64,000 bases of DNA, taken from positions 806,001 through 870,000 of the forward strand of contig JACKQF010000002.1 of the NCBI GenBank assembly GCA_024232965.1. The letters run 5' to 3'. Source of the DNA: Verrucomicrobiaceae bacterium (lineage in GTDB: Bacteria; Verrucomicrobiota; Verrucomicrobiia; Verrucomicrobiales; Verrucomicrobiaceae). The notes under the pieces were generated by a model. The model was not told the origin of the DNA. It was given only the letters and a program-made list of their open reading frames with translations, and ran no database searches. Both the position numbers and the translations under genes were made by a program. Positions 10,131 through 18,952 of the stretch are shown in pieces. The stretch's first letter is position 1, and every line of letters starts with the position of its first letter.

Positions 10131-10167
10131 GCTCCATTTTCCAGCGGTAGCCCTGGAGGCAAGGAAG
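10131..10167 (+). repeat. 37-bp direct repeat, right copy
   Basis: Exact copy of 9338-9374, located just after vapC and 63 bp before the L,D-transpeptidase start. The two copies enclose about 756 bp holding only vapBC. Confidence 0.85.
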
Positions 10168-10229
10168 TAATGGACAGAGTGGGGGCTGTGAACGACTATG
10201 CGCGTCCCCAAACGCGTGCTTTGTCTGCT

Positions 10230-10847
10230 ATGATGATTGAAAGTCCCCTGCTTCGTTCCTTGCTTCTCTCCACCTTGGCTCTGAGCCTCGCCTCTTGCGC
10301 AGGTCAGATGGGCGGACACACCGCCCCGACTCAGTATCTGGAGGCCTTCCCAACTCAGACCGTGCCGCACTCTGAACTCTACAATGCCGACAGCGTTTCT
10401 TATTGGGATGGCGATGGCATGACGGGTCCTGCAAGTGTGACGATCGATCTGAGCGATCAAAAAGCCTATTTTTACAAGGGCGGGAAGCTGGCGGGAGTCT
10501 CTGCGCTTTCGACGGGCGATGAAAAACATCGGACGGCAACGGGTCGATTTAAAATCTTTGAGAAGGATCAATGGCACAAATCCAATTTGTACGGCGACTT
10601 CGTCGATTCGGCTGGCAATGTCGTCATGGCCAATGTGGATGTAACGAAGGACAAAAAACCGCCCGGCACGGTTTTTGATGGGTCCAAGATGCACCACTTC
10701 ATGCGCTTCAATGGTGGTGTCGGGATGCACGAAGGCTTCCTTCCCGGCTATCCAGCCTCCCATGGCTGCGTGCGTATGCCTGCCCAAATGGCGCAGATTT
10801 TCTTCAACAATGTCTCGCTCGGAACACCCGTCACGGTTCAGCCTTGA
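10230..10847 (+). CDS. L,D-transpeptidase (YkuD) lipoprotein
   Basis: 205 residues from the chosen ATG. The N-terminus is a lipoprotein signal with an LASC lipobox, so the mature protein is probably anchored to a membrane. The catalytic YkuD motif appears as SHGCVRMP near the C-terminus, with an upstream HHFMRFNGGVGMHEG segment giving the partner His. The family forms 3-3 peptidoglycan cross-links or attaches proteins to peptidoglycan. An ATG 60 bp upstream is in frame but would put 20 residues before the signal peptide, so it was not used. The stop overlaps the next start (TGATG), indicating translational coupling with the rhodanese gene. Confidence 0.88.
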   Translation: MMIESPLLRSLLLSTLALSLASCAGQMGGHTAPTQYLEAFPTQTVPHSELYNADSVSYWDGDGMTGPASVTIDLSDQKAYFYKGGKLAGVSALSTGDEKHRTATGRFKIFEKDQWHKSNLYGDFVDSAGNVVMANVDVTKDKKPPGTVFDGSKMHHFMRFNGGVGMHEGFLPGYPASHGCVRMPAQMAQIFFNNVSLGTPVTVQP

Positions 10848-11191
10848 TGCCTGAGTTCCCGATAGAGATCGTGGCTGAGGACCTCGCGGGTATGTTGCCC
10901 GTGCCGGATCCGAAGACTTTTCGTCTCATCGATTGCCGCGAGGCAGATGAGTGGCAAATCTGCCGTATCGAAGGCGCGGAGCTCATCCCTCTATCAAACT
11001 TTGCGGAGGAAGCGCCGCGGAAGCTCGCTGGCAGCGTGGATCAACAGCTCATCGTTTATTGCCATCACGGCGTTCGTTCGCTGCATGCGACCCGTTGGCT
11101 GAGGCAAAATGGATTTCCCCACGCTCGCAGTCTGCGGGGCGGGATCGAGCATTGGGCAGATACGATGGACCCAGAGATGGCGCGCTATTGA
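10847..11191 (+). CDS. Rhodanese-like domain protein
   Basis: 114 residues, a single rhodanese domain. The active-site loop is C72-HHGVRS, preceded by the conserved LIDCREADEW segment and followed by LRGGIEHW. Such small proteins carry sulfane sulfur on the Cys. The CHHGVR loop is typical of GlpE/ThiF-associated rhodaneses. The substrate is unknown. The start overlaps the stop of the L,D-transpeptidase gene, so the two are probably co-transcribed, although no functional link is evident. Confidence 0.88.
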   Translation: MPEFPIEIVAEDLAGMLPVPDPKTFRLIDCREADEWQICRIEGAELIPLSNFAEEAPRKLAGSVDQQLIVYCHHGVRSLHATRWLRQNGFPHARSLRGGIEHWADTMDPEMARY

Positions 11192-11236
11192 CCGAAGTTC
11201 CGCTGCCAATGTGCTGAGACACGCGTATGTTAGGCA

Positions 11237-12343
11237 ATGAGGTGGTCTTTTAGAATCGCAACGGTGGCAGGCACAGAGGTGCGGGTGCATGTGACGTTCT
11301 TTTTCCTGCTGGTCTTCGTGGCAGTGCAAGGGATGGAAGGCGGTCGGGGCGCAGAGGGCGCGCTGGCATCGGCGGGGCTGGTGCTATCCATGTTCTTTTG
11401 CGTGCTTTTGCATGAGTTTGGCCATGTCTTTGCGGCGCGTAGCTATGGCATCAAGACGCCGGACATCACCCTGCTGCCGATCGGCGGCCTAGCTCGGCTG
11501 GAGCGTATGCCCAGCAAGCCCTCCGAAGAACTCGTCGTGGCACTCTGCGGACCACTCGTGAACGTTGTCATTGCAGCCGTGATCGCACTCGTGATTGGCG
11601 TCAGCCACTGGGGGCAGGTGGATTATTCCTTCAATCTCTCCGGTGGCTACTGGCACATGCTCATGACCTGGAACATCTTCATGGTGGTCTTCAATATGGT
11701 TCCCGCCTTTCCGATGGATGGGGGCCGCGTGCTGCGTGCGGTGCTAGGATTTTTCATGGAATATGGCCGTGCCACGCGGGTCGCGGCGACTCTGGGACAA
11801 GGGATCGCGATGATGGTCGTCATCGGGATGCTACTCGGCGGTGGTTTTAATCCCTTCCTGGCGCTGATCGCCTTCTTCGTCTTCTGGGCGGCCGGCCAGG
11901 AGGCTGCAGTTGTCACGCAGCGCGAAGCCACGCGAGATCTGGAGGTGAAGGACGCGATGTTGACAGAGTTTCACCGCCTCGGCCGGGACGCCCAATTGCG
12001 GGAGGCCGTGGACTTTTTGCTAGCAGGCTCCCAGCAGGACTTCCCGGTGCTTGATGATACTGGCGGCATGCTGGGTCTCGTCACTCGGCATCGGCTGATC
12101 GCAGTGCTGGCAGCGGAGGGGCCCAGTTGCCCCATCGACGAAGTCATGGAGCCCTGCCCAGACTCACTCTTGGCCACCGATGCCCTTCCTGGGGCCATGG
12201 AGAAGCTCCAGGGCTCGGGTGTCCCAGTACTACCGGTCCTGGACGTGCCCGGCGGCAGGCTGGTCGGGATGCTCACGCTGGAGAACATTGGCGAGACTCT
12301 CATGGTCCGCGCCGCCCTCCGGCAGGCGCGCCTACACTACTGA
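11237..12343 (+). CDS. Site-2 protease family (M50) membrane metalloprotease with CBS domains
   Basis: 368 residues. Zn-binding motif H59-E60-FG-H63 lies in a membrane helix, and the second conserved motif, VPAFPMDGGRVLRA, has D161. This is the SpoIVFB-like arrangement of intramembrane proteases. About six hydrophobic segments cover residues 1-220. The C-terminal part (about 235-360) reads as a CBS pair (AMLTEFHRLG...FPVLDDTGGMLGLVTRHRL and LPVLDVPGGRLVGMLTLENI), which may sense adenine nucleotides. It begins 45 bp after the rhodanese stop. The substrate is not predictable. Confidence 0.9.
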   Translation: MRWSFRIATVAGTEVRVHVTFFFLLVFVAVQGMEGGRGAEGALASAGLVLSMFFCVLLHEFGHVFAARSYGIKTPDITLLPIGGLARLERMPSKPSEELVVALCGPLVNVVIAAVIALVIGVSHWGQVDYSFNLSGGYWHMLMTWNIFMVVFNMVPAFPMDGGRVLRAVLGFFMEYGRATRVAATLGQGIAMMVVIGMLLGGGFNPFLALIAFFVFWAAGQEAAVVTQREATRDLEVKDAMLTEFHRLGRDAQLREAVDFLLAGSQQDFPVLDDTGGMLGLVTRHRLIAVLAAEGPSCPIDEVMEPCPDSLLATDALPGAMEKLQGSGVPVLPVLDVPGGRLVGMLTLENIGETLMVRAALRQARLHY

Positions 12344-12495
12344 TTGCGCGGCCCCGATGGCATGGGACACGTAATCTATTTATGAAAGATGAAATCAACG
12401 CGACCGTTTTGCGTCTCCGGCGTTAGAGATTACCCCTCGCGAAATGCTCCTGCCGCGCCGCTCAACGCTGGCTGCAGAACCCCAAAGTCACCCCC

Positions 12496-14811
12496 ATGAA
12501 AGCCCCCCAGAAAAACCGCATTACGATCATCGTCGCCGCCTTTGCAGCGGTCTTTGCGATGAACTTCACGGCATCCGCCGCCAATCTGACCCTAGAGCAG
12601 GTCCAGAAAAAGGCATCGCAGATCGATGCGATGGTGAACGAAAACCTCGCCAAACAGAAGATCACGGCAAATGCACCGGCTTCCGACGAGGTCTTCGTGC
12701 GTCGAGTTTACTTGGACATCGTGGGCCGCATCCCGACTCTGAAGGAGACGACCGATTTTCTTGCCTCTACGGAAGGCGATAAGCGCGCCAAACTCATCGA
12801 CACCTTGCTGGCTTCCGATGGTTACACGCAGAACTTCTTCAACTTCTGGGCAGACATCCTCCGCCTCAAAAGCCAGTCCGTCGGTGGTGGTCAGAGCCTG
12901 CCGGCCGGCTATGCCTATGCCAACTGGCTGCAAAAGTCCTTGGAGGACAACAAGCCCTACGATCAAATGGTCAAGGAACTCGTCACCGCAAACGGCAAGA
13001 CCTATGAAAACGGTGCCGTCGGCTTTTACATCCGCGACTACAACATGCCGCTGGATAACATGGCTGTGACCACGCAGATCTTTCTCGGCACATCGATGGT
13101 GTGCGCTCAGTGCCATAACCACCCCTTTGATAAGTGGACGCAGATGGACTACTACCAGATGGCTGGCCACAGCTACGGCATGACAGGCAGCAACGGCCTG
13201 ACCAATCCACTTCTCGCCCAGGCCATCTATGGGTCTAGCTACGGCAAAAAGGCCGCCAAGACCAAAAAAGGACAGGGCAGCGTCCAGATGGACCTGCCAG
13301 GAGGTTTGGCAAAAACGGACGTGAACAAGGCCATGACGGAGATTCTCCGCCCCTTGCGCTACAACACCGTGCTGGATCAGTCTGACAAACGCGCTCTCCG
13401 TCTCCCGCACGACTACAAATACGACGACGCGAAACCCAGCTCCGTCGTTGAGCCCACCATTCCAGCCTCCTTCTCCAAAGACGGCAAAGTGATCAAGGAC
13501 GGCGAAAAGCCCATCGACGCCTACGGCCAGTGGATGACCAGCAAGAGTAACCCTCGCTTCACCACCGTCATCGCCAATCGCCTTTGGAAAAAAGCCATGG
13601 GCCTGGGACTCATTGAACCCGTCGACGAAATCACCGACTCCACCGTGCCGAGCAATCCAAAGCTCATGACTTTCCTCGAAGACACGATGAAGGACCTGAA
13701 CTACGACATGAAGGCCTACCTGCGCATCATTTACAACAGCGCTGCCTATCAACGCGCCGCCTACACGAAGGATGTGGAACTTGGCGAGGTCTATCATTTC
13801 CCCGGCCCGATCCTCCGTCGCATGAGCGCGGAACAGATCTGGGACAGCATGGTCGCCCTTTACAAGCCCGGCGCAGACCAGATCAGCCTCAACACCACCG
13901 TTGACCGCACCGTCGCCCTGCGCCGTATCGAGTGGCTCGACCGCGCGTTGAACGCCCTCACACCAGCCGAGCTCAAGGCCTGCGCAATCAAAGTGGCACA
14001 GACACAGAAGCGTCTCGCTGGCGAAGTCCGCAAAGCTCAGGTCGACCTGACCGCCGCCACCAAGGCGAAAGACGAAGCTGGCATCCGTGCCGCAAAGCGC
14101 GTCGTCTCCTCCCAGCGCAAGCAGATCGATGCGACCGTGCAGGAGATCGTCTTCACCGCCGGCTTCAAGAAATTCGCTGAACTTGCTCGCGACGGCAAAC
14201 TTGCGGAGCAGGTCAACGACCCCGAGTTCGCCAAAGAAATCGCCGCCGTCATCAAGTCCAAGAATGGCGAAGACCTCTCTATCGACGAAGCCTTGAATGT
14301 GCTCTCACGTCAAGAGCGCGCCCGCCTCGCCACGGCACAGAAAGCCCGCATGAAGCGCGACGCTGAAACCTTTGCGGCTGACGACAAGAAAGAAAAGGAT
14401 GCTCTGCGCGCCTGGGAAAGCTATCGCGACGAGTACATGATCCGCTCTGCAGATCTGCGCAGCCCGGCACCGAATGGTCACTTCCTCCGCGAGTTCGGCC
14501 AGAGCGACCGCGAATTGGTGGAAAACTCCAACGATGAGGCCAGCGTCGGGCAGGCACTGATGCTGCTCAACGGGCGTGTCTTCAATCAATTGGTCAATCC
14601 CTACACCGTCATCTCCCGCTCCATGAAGCGCGCAGTGGACAAAGGACCTGATGCGATCATCGATACCGTTTACCTCACCCTCATGAGCCGCAAAGCCACG
14701 GAAGAAGAGAAAGAGCTGCTGCGCCCCGTCGTGGAAAAAGGCAGCACCACTGCACGCGGTGACGTGCTCTGGACGGTGCTCAATACCCGCCAGTTTTTCT
14801 TCATCCAATAA
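12496..14811 (+). CDS. DUF1549/DUF1553 domain protein (PVC-type), secreted
   Basis: 771 residues with an N-terminal signal peptide (hydrophobic to about residue 28, ASA-A cut). The DUF1549 core begins VFVRRVYLDIVGRIPTLKE and includes C203-AQ-C206-H-NHPFDKWTQ, a CxxCH-like motif of this family. The DUF1553 part follows (SNPRFTTVIANRLWKKAMG, PGPILRRMSAEQIWDS). A charged helical insert lies around residues 480-640. These proteins are abundant in Planctomycetes and Verrucomicrobia, almost always with a DUF1501 gene immediately downstream, as here. A role in polysaccharide breakdown is often proposed but unproven. Confidence 0.88.
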   Translation: MKAPQKNRITIIVAAFAAVFAMNFTASAANLTLEQVQKKASQIDAMVNENLAKQKITANAPASDEVFVRRVYLDIVGRIPTLKETTDFLASTEGDKRAKLIDTLLASDGYTQNFFNFWADILRLKSQSVGGGQSLPAGYAYANWLQKSLEDNKPYDQMVKELVTANGKTYENGAVGFYIRDYNMPLDNMAVTTQIFLGTSMVCAQCHNHPFDKWTQMDYYQMAGHSYGMTGSNGLTNPLLAQAIYGSSYGKKAAKTKKGQGSVQMDLPGGLAKTDVNKAMTEILRPLRYNTVLDQSDKRALRLPHDYKYDDAKPSSVVEPTIPASFSKDGKVIKDGEKPIDAYGQWMTSKSNPRFTTVIANRLWKKAMGLGLIEPVDEITDSTVPSNPKLMTFLEDTMKDLNYDMKAYLRIIYNSAAYQRAAYTKDVELGEVYHFPGPILRRMSAEQIWDSMVALYKPGADQISLNTTVDRTVALRRIEWLDRALNALTPAELKACAIKVAQTQKRLAGEVRKAQVDLTAATKAKDEAGIRAAKRVVSSQRKQIDATVQEIVFTAGFKKFAELARDGKLAEQVNDPEFAKEIAAVIKSKNGEDLSIDEALNVLSRQERARLATAQKARMKRDAETFAADDKKEKDALRAWESYRDEYMIRSADLRSPAPNGHFLREFGQSDRELVENSNDEASVGQALMLLNGRVFNQLVNPYTVISRSMKRAVDKGPDAIIDTVYLTLMSRKATEEEKELLRPVVEKGSTTARGDVLWTVLNTRQFFFIQ

Positions 14812-14854
14812 GCAGCCCAATTTTTCAAATCCCCAAAGTCCCCCCCTATCCGTC

Positions 14855-16162
14855 ATGAATGCTTCCCTTCTCGCCCGTGATCCCCTCAGTCGGCGTCACT
14901 TCATGAATCAGGCCGCCCGCACCTTCCTGGGTGTCTCCGCCGCTACCCTCGCAGGCGGCAATCGCGCCTTTGCTGTGCCGGGAGAAAACACCTCCAAGCT
15001 CAAGCAAGTGCCGACCGCACGCAACGTCATCTACTTGTACATGAATGGCGGCATGAGCCACATGGACACCTTTGATCCAAAGCCTGCGCAGAAAGATCTG
15101 ATGGGTCTGACGGAGACGATTGATACCAACGTGGATGACATCAAGCTCTCCAACAACCTGCCGCTGCTCGCGCGTCAGGCGGATAAGCTGTCCATCATCC
15201 GCTCCATGGCCTCCACCCAGGGCGCGCATGAACAGGGCAATTATTACATGCACACCAGCTACACGCTGCGCAGTTCCATCCGCCACCCCTCCATGGGGGC
15301 CTGGCTGCAGAAGTTTCAGGACCGTGGTAATCCCACCCTCCCTGGCACCGTCATGATCGGCAACGAGAGCCGCCACCCTGGCGCAGGCTTCTTTGAGTCC
15401 CGCTTCTCACCCCTCATGATCAGCGATCCCGCTGGCGGCATCTCCAATGTCCGCATGAGCTCCTGGTTCACAGAGGAACGCTTCAACGATCGGCTCGATA
15501 CCGCTCGCAAGCTCGACCGTCACTTCGCAGAGACTTACGATCTCAAAAATGTACGTGCCTACAACGACATGTACACCGACGCCGTCAAAATGATGAAGAG
15601 CGAGGAACTGAAAGCCTTCGACATCGATGCAGAGCCCGCTGCTCTGCGGGAAAAATACGGCAGCGATCGCTTCGGTCAGGGTTGCTTGCTAGCGCGTCGC
15701 CTTGTGGAACACGGCGTGCGCTTCGTCGAAGTTAGCTTTGGCAGCTGGGATACCCACAATGCCAATTTCACCCGTGTGCCAGAACTCTGCGAAGAGCTCG
15801 ATGCCGCCATGAGCACCCTCCTCCAGGATCTCGAATCACGCGGCATGCTGAACGACACCCTCATCGTGCTCGCCACCGAGTTTGGCCGCACACCAGCAAT
15901 CAATCAGAACGACGGACGCGACCACCATCCAGCGGGCTTCAGCTGCGTGATGGCCGGCGGCGGCATCAAGGGCGGCCACATCCACGGCAGCACAGACGAA
16001 CAGGGCGACAAGGCGGTGCAAGATGTTGTGACCGTCCCAGATCTCAACGCCACCATTGGGTTTGCCCTCGGCCTGCCGTTGGACAACGTGATCTACAGCC
16101 CCAGCAAGCGCCCCTTCACGGTCGCAGACAAGGGCAAGCCCTTGGATCACCTCTTCGCCTAA
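14855..16162 (+). CDS. DUF1501 domain protein, Tat-type signal
   Basis: 435 residues from ATG 14855. The N-terminus DPLSRRHFMNQAARTFLGVSAATLAGG is a twin-arginine signal, implying export of a folded protein. The DUF1501 core shows YLYMNGGMSHMDTFDPKP, CLLARRLVEHGVRFVEVSFGSWDTH, and VLATEFGRTP...DGRDHHPAGF, the sulfatase/alkaline-phosphatase-like metal-site pattern. It starts 43 bp after the DUF1549/1553 stop, so the two are probably one transcript and work together. The enzymatic reaction is not known. Confidence 0.9.
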   Translation: MNASLLARDPLSRRHFMNQAARTFLGVSAATLAGGNRAFAVPGENTSKLKQVPTARNVIYLYMNGGMSHMDTFDPKPAQKDLMGLTETIDTNVDDIKLSNNLPLLARQADKLSIIRSMASTQGAHEQGNYYMHTSYTLRSSIRHPSMGAWLQKFQDRGNPTLPGTVMIGNESRHPGAGFFESRFSPLMISDPAGGISNVRMSSWFTEERFNDRLDTARKLDRHFAETYDLKNVRAYNDMYTDAVKMMKSEELKAFDIDAEPAALREKYGSDRFGQGCLLARRLVEHGVRFVEVSFGSWDTHNANFTRVPELCEELDAAMSTLLQDLESRGMLNDTLIVLATEFGRTPAINQNDGRDHHPAGFSCVMAGGGIKGGHIHGSTDEQGDKAVQDVVTVPDLNATIGFALGLPLDNVIYSPSKRPFTVADKGKPLDHLFA

Positions 16163-16181
16163 CAGCTCAGACTCCTCAGCG

Positions 16182-16202
16182 GCGGGCCCCCAAAAGGCCC
16201 GC
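16182..16202 (+). terminator. Hairpin after the DUF1501 gene, possible weak terminator
   Basis: A 7-bp perfect stem (16182-16188 with 16196-16202) with a CCCAAAA loop lies 19 bp after the stop. No T-run follows, so intrinsic termination is uncertain. Confidence 0.35.
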
Positions 16203-16355
16203 AACTCTTCCTGGCAGTGCGCATAGAGCACGGTCCTGATTCGTCGTGAACGTGCCCCATCCGGCGGCGGTTCAATCCGCACCCTTTTTGACAAAGGCAA
16301 TATCGGTTGCGGTCAGGGATGGCGCGTGGTAGCAACGAGGCCCGCCCGGCCCCGT

Positions 16356-16859
16356 ATGAAAGCCTACCAACTTGTCACCACCATTGGTCCTGAACTGCAG
16401 CACCAGATCATTTCCTATCTTCAAACCGAACAACGCGCCGCTTACCGCGCCGTTGTCCAGACGCTGGCTTCCCAGCGGAAACTGCGCCCGGTTTTCATCC
16501 TCGATAAGACCAAGGTCCAACAGGCCACTTGGATGATCGATTTGCTTCGCCTCAAAAACAACGACTCCATCGCTGAACAGGTCCTGCAGATCTGGCTACT
16601 CAAAGGCCAGCCCACCATGCTGACCACCTTCCTCGACGCCGCGGGCATCCCTCACGATGGTAAGGGCGAAGTCGAAGAGCTCCCCGAAGAGATCCCAGCA
16701 GACAAGGCTGAGGCCGCCGTCGCAGCTCTCCTGAAAGAATTCCCCGCAAAGCAGGTAGCATTGTATCTCCACATGTTCCAGATGCAGCGCCCTGACGGTT
16801 GGGAACACCTGACCGCAGCCATCGCCGCGAATCCGGACCTGATTCTGGAGGCCGCCTAA
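16356..16859 (+). CDS. Hypothetical helical protein
   Basis: 167 residues from ATG 16356. I do not recognise a family. It has no signal peptide or membrane segment. Predicted structure is almost all helix, with an acidic segment EVEELPEEIPADKAEAAV near residue 110. Two similar helical units (EQRAAYRAVVQTLASQRK... and EAAVAALLKEFPAKQVALYLHMFQ) hint at an armadillo/HEAT-like or other helical scaffold. It is followed 21 bp later by a Gfo/Idh/MocA oxidoreductase gene, so it may be first in that operon, but no functional link can be drawn. Confidence 0.7.
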   Translation: MKAYQLVTTIGPELQHQIISYLQTEQRAAYRAVVQTLASQRKLRPVFILDKTKVQQATWMIDLLRLKNNDSIAEQVLQIWLLKGQPTMLTTFLDAAGIPHDGKGEVEELPEEIPADKAEAAVAALLKEFPAKQVALYLHMFQMQRPDGWEHLTAAIAANPDLILEAA

Positions 16860-16880
16860 ACCTCCCATACACCACCGCCG

Positions 16881-17882
16881 ATGATCACCAACCCGCCAAA
16901 CGTTTTGATCGTCGGCTGCGGGAGCATCGGCGAGCGACACCTGCGCTGCTTTCAATCCACCGGTGCGGCGATGGTCGCCGCGTGTGACTCCAATCCAGCG
17001 CTCCTGGAAAAAGTCGCCGCGACTTACCAGGTGCCCAAATTTGCGACGCTGGACGAAGCGCTGGCTTGCGGCCAGTGGGACGCCCTGGTGATCTGCACCC
17101 CCGCGCACACCCACCTGCCGATCGCCCTGCGCGGCCTTGAGCACGGAGCACACTTGCTGATCGAAAAACCCCTGGCTGTGGATGATGACCTCGTCCCACA
17201 GGTTCGCGCTGCCATCGCCCAATCGGATCGCGCCGTCGCGGTCGCCTATGTTTATCACTGCATGCCATGGATCGCCGAGATGCGGCAGGCGCTCCTATCG
17301 GGTGAATTTGGCCGCCCCCTGCATGCCAGCGTCGTCTCCGGACAGCATTTCCCCACCTTCCGCCCTGCCTACCGCGATATCTACTATGCGCGGCACGAGT
17401 CAGGCGGCGGCGCCATCCAGGATGCGCTGACGCACATCATCAATGCCATGGAATGGATGCTCGGCCCCGTGACACGCCTCTACACAGACGCCAGCCATCA
17501 GGCGCTGGAGGGCGTGGAGGTCGAGGACACCGTCGTCATCTCCGCCCGCCACGGCAGCGTACTGGGCAGCTACACCAGCAATCAATTCCAAGCGCCGAAC
17601 GAAACCACCCTCCAGATCCACTGCGAAAAAGGTTCCATCTGCGCGCAGAGCCACCTCCAGCGCTGCGGCACTCTTCGGCACGGGCAGGCAGACTGGCAGT
17701 GGACCAGCTTTGGCCCGTTGGAGCGCGATGCGATGTTCATTGATCAAGCCCGCGCTTTTCTCGACGCCATGCAGGGCCTGCCGCACCCCTTAGCCACGTT
17801 TGAGGAGGCGGTGCAGACACTGCGCTTCAACCGCGCCGCGTTACAGTCCGCCCGCACTGGGCTCGCCATTGATCTCCCATGA
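16881..17882 (+). CDS. Gfo/Idh/MocA family NAD(P)-dependent oxidoreductase
   Basis: 333 residues. The N-terminal Rossmann fold has VLIVGCGSIGERHLRCF, and the EKP motif of the family is seen as LLIEKPLAV. The C-terminal alpha/beta domain includes GGGAIQDALTHIINAMEWMLG with the usual D...H catalytic pair. These enzymes oxidise or reduce sugars, inositols and related polyols. It is the first of four genes with very tight spacing (overlap of 4 bp with the next), suggesting a pathway for an unidentified sugar or sugar acid. Confidence 0.9.
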   Translation: MITNPPNVLIVGCGSIGERHLRCFQSTGAAMVAACDSNPALLEKVAATYQVPKFATLDEALACGQWDALVICTPAHTHLPIALRGLEHGAHLLIEKPLAVDDDLVPQVRAAIAQSDRAVAVAYVYHCMPWIAEMRQALLSGEFGRPLHASVVSGQHFPTFRPAYRDIYYARHESGGGAIQDALTHIINAMEWMLGPVTRLYTDASHQALEGVEVEDTVVISARHGSVLGSYTSNQFQAPNETTLQIHCEKGSICAQSHLQRCGTLRHGQADWQWTSFGPLERDAMFIDQARAFLDAMQGLPHPLATFEEAVQTLRFNRAALQSARTGLAIDLP

Positions 17883-18841
17883 ATGCTGCCTCGGAAATTC
17901 GTTTGGCCATGCTCGGCATGATCGAAGGCAACGGTCACCCGTACTCCTGGTCGGCCATCATCAACGGCTACAATCCGACGGAGATGGCCAAGTGCCCCTA
18001 CGCCGCCATCCCTGCGTATCTTGGCAAACAGCCGCTGGAAGAGGTGCGAGTGCCCGGCGCGCGCGTTACCCACATCTGGACGGATCACGCGGAGGAGGCA
18101 CCCCTCGTCGCCGCAGCTAGCCTGATCGAAAACGTCGTTGACCATCCCGAAGAGGTGATCGGTCACGTCGATGCCGTCATCATTGCCACCGACGATGGCA
18201 CGGATCACGTCCGCCGCGCTCGCCCTTTTGTGGAGGCGGGTCTGCCCGTCTTCATCGACAAACCGATGGCCACCACCATCGATGAACTGCGCCAGTTTGT
18301 GCAATGGCAGCGCCAGGGGAAAGTGCTGCTTTCCACCAGCGGCATGCGTTACGCCCCCGCGATGCGGCTGACACCGGAACAAACGCAGCAACTCGGCGAT
18401 CTGCGCTGGATCACCAGCTTTACCTGCAAAACCTGGGAGCGTTACGGCATCCATGCCCTTGAGGCGGTGGAACCGCTGCTCGGCCCCGGCTACACCCAGG
18501 TCAAGACCCTTCACCAGGCAGGCAGCGACGTCGTGCACATCTCCCACCGCAGTGGAGTCCAGACCACCCTCGGTGCCATTCACGATGCGTATGGCAGCTT
18601 CGGCGCGGTGCATCTTTACGGCACCAAAGGCCAATTGCCCCTGCATCTGACCGATACCTACCCCGCCTTCCGCAGCCAACTCGTCGCCTTCATTGACCTC
18701 CTCCGCACCGGCAATCCACCCCTTCCCTTTGATGAAACGGTCGAGCTCATGGCCGTCATCATCGCCGGTATCCGCAGTCGCGAACGTGGCGGAGACGTCG
18801 TCACGATTCGCGAGATCCTCGACGAGGCACAGCTTAAGTGA
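17879..18841 (+). CDS. Gfo/Idh/MocA family oxidoreductase, second copy
   Basis: 320 residues; ATGA overlap with the preceding dehydrogenase. It is diverged from it. The N-terminus lacks the standard GxGxxG and reads LAMLGMIEGNGHPYSWSAIINGYN, a form seen in a subgroup of the family. VFIDKPMATT replaces the usual EKP motif. Residues 90-115 (VDAVIIATDDGTDHVRRARPFVEAG) show the rest of the dinucleotide fold. The substrate is unknown. Its pairing with the first dehydrogenase suggests two successive redox steps or a heteromeric arrangement. Confidence 0.85.
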   Translation: MNAASEIRLAMLGMIEGNGHPYSWSAIINGYNPTEMAKCPYAAIPAYLGKQPLEEVRVPGARVTHIWTDHAEEAPLVAAASLIENVVDHPEEVIGHVDAVIIATDDGTDHVRRARPFVEAGLPVFIDKPMATTIDELRQFVQWQRQGKVLLSTSGMRYAPAMRLTPEQTQQLGDLRWITSFTCKTWERYGIHALEAVEPLLGPGYTQVKTLHQAGSDVVHISHRSGVQTTLGAIHDAYGSFGAVHLYGTKGQLPLHLTDTYPAFRSQLVAFIDLLRTGNPPLPFDETVELMAVIIAGIRSRERGGDVVTIREILDEAQLK

Positions 18842-18952
18842 TCGGTATTCAGTAATCAGTGTTGAGTATTCCGAGGACGACACCTCCCCACGACTCCACG
18901 ACTCCACGACTCCACGACTCCACGACTCCACGACTCCAGCACTCCACACCTC
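18842..18952 (+). repeat. Octamer tandem repeat in the leader of the aldolase gene
   Basis: Six perfect copies of CGACTCCA (18891-18938) plus one variant copy (GCACTCCA, 18939-18946) end six bases before the aldolase start codon. The upstream part (18845-18872) has related ATCAGT/ATTCAGT-type words. No Shine-Dalgarno is visible between the repeat and the ATG. Confidence 0.9.

Noticed and set aside
12592..13797. 401-codon minus-strand frame opposite the DUF1549/DUF1553 gene
   Set aside because: Complete overlap with a well-supported gene and no recognisable protein pattern.
18891..18946. Short direct repeats resembling a CRISPR array
   Set aside because: Repeats are 8 bp, contiguous and without spacers; no cas genes in the window.
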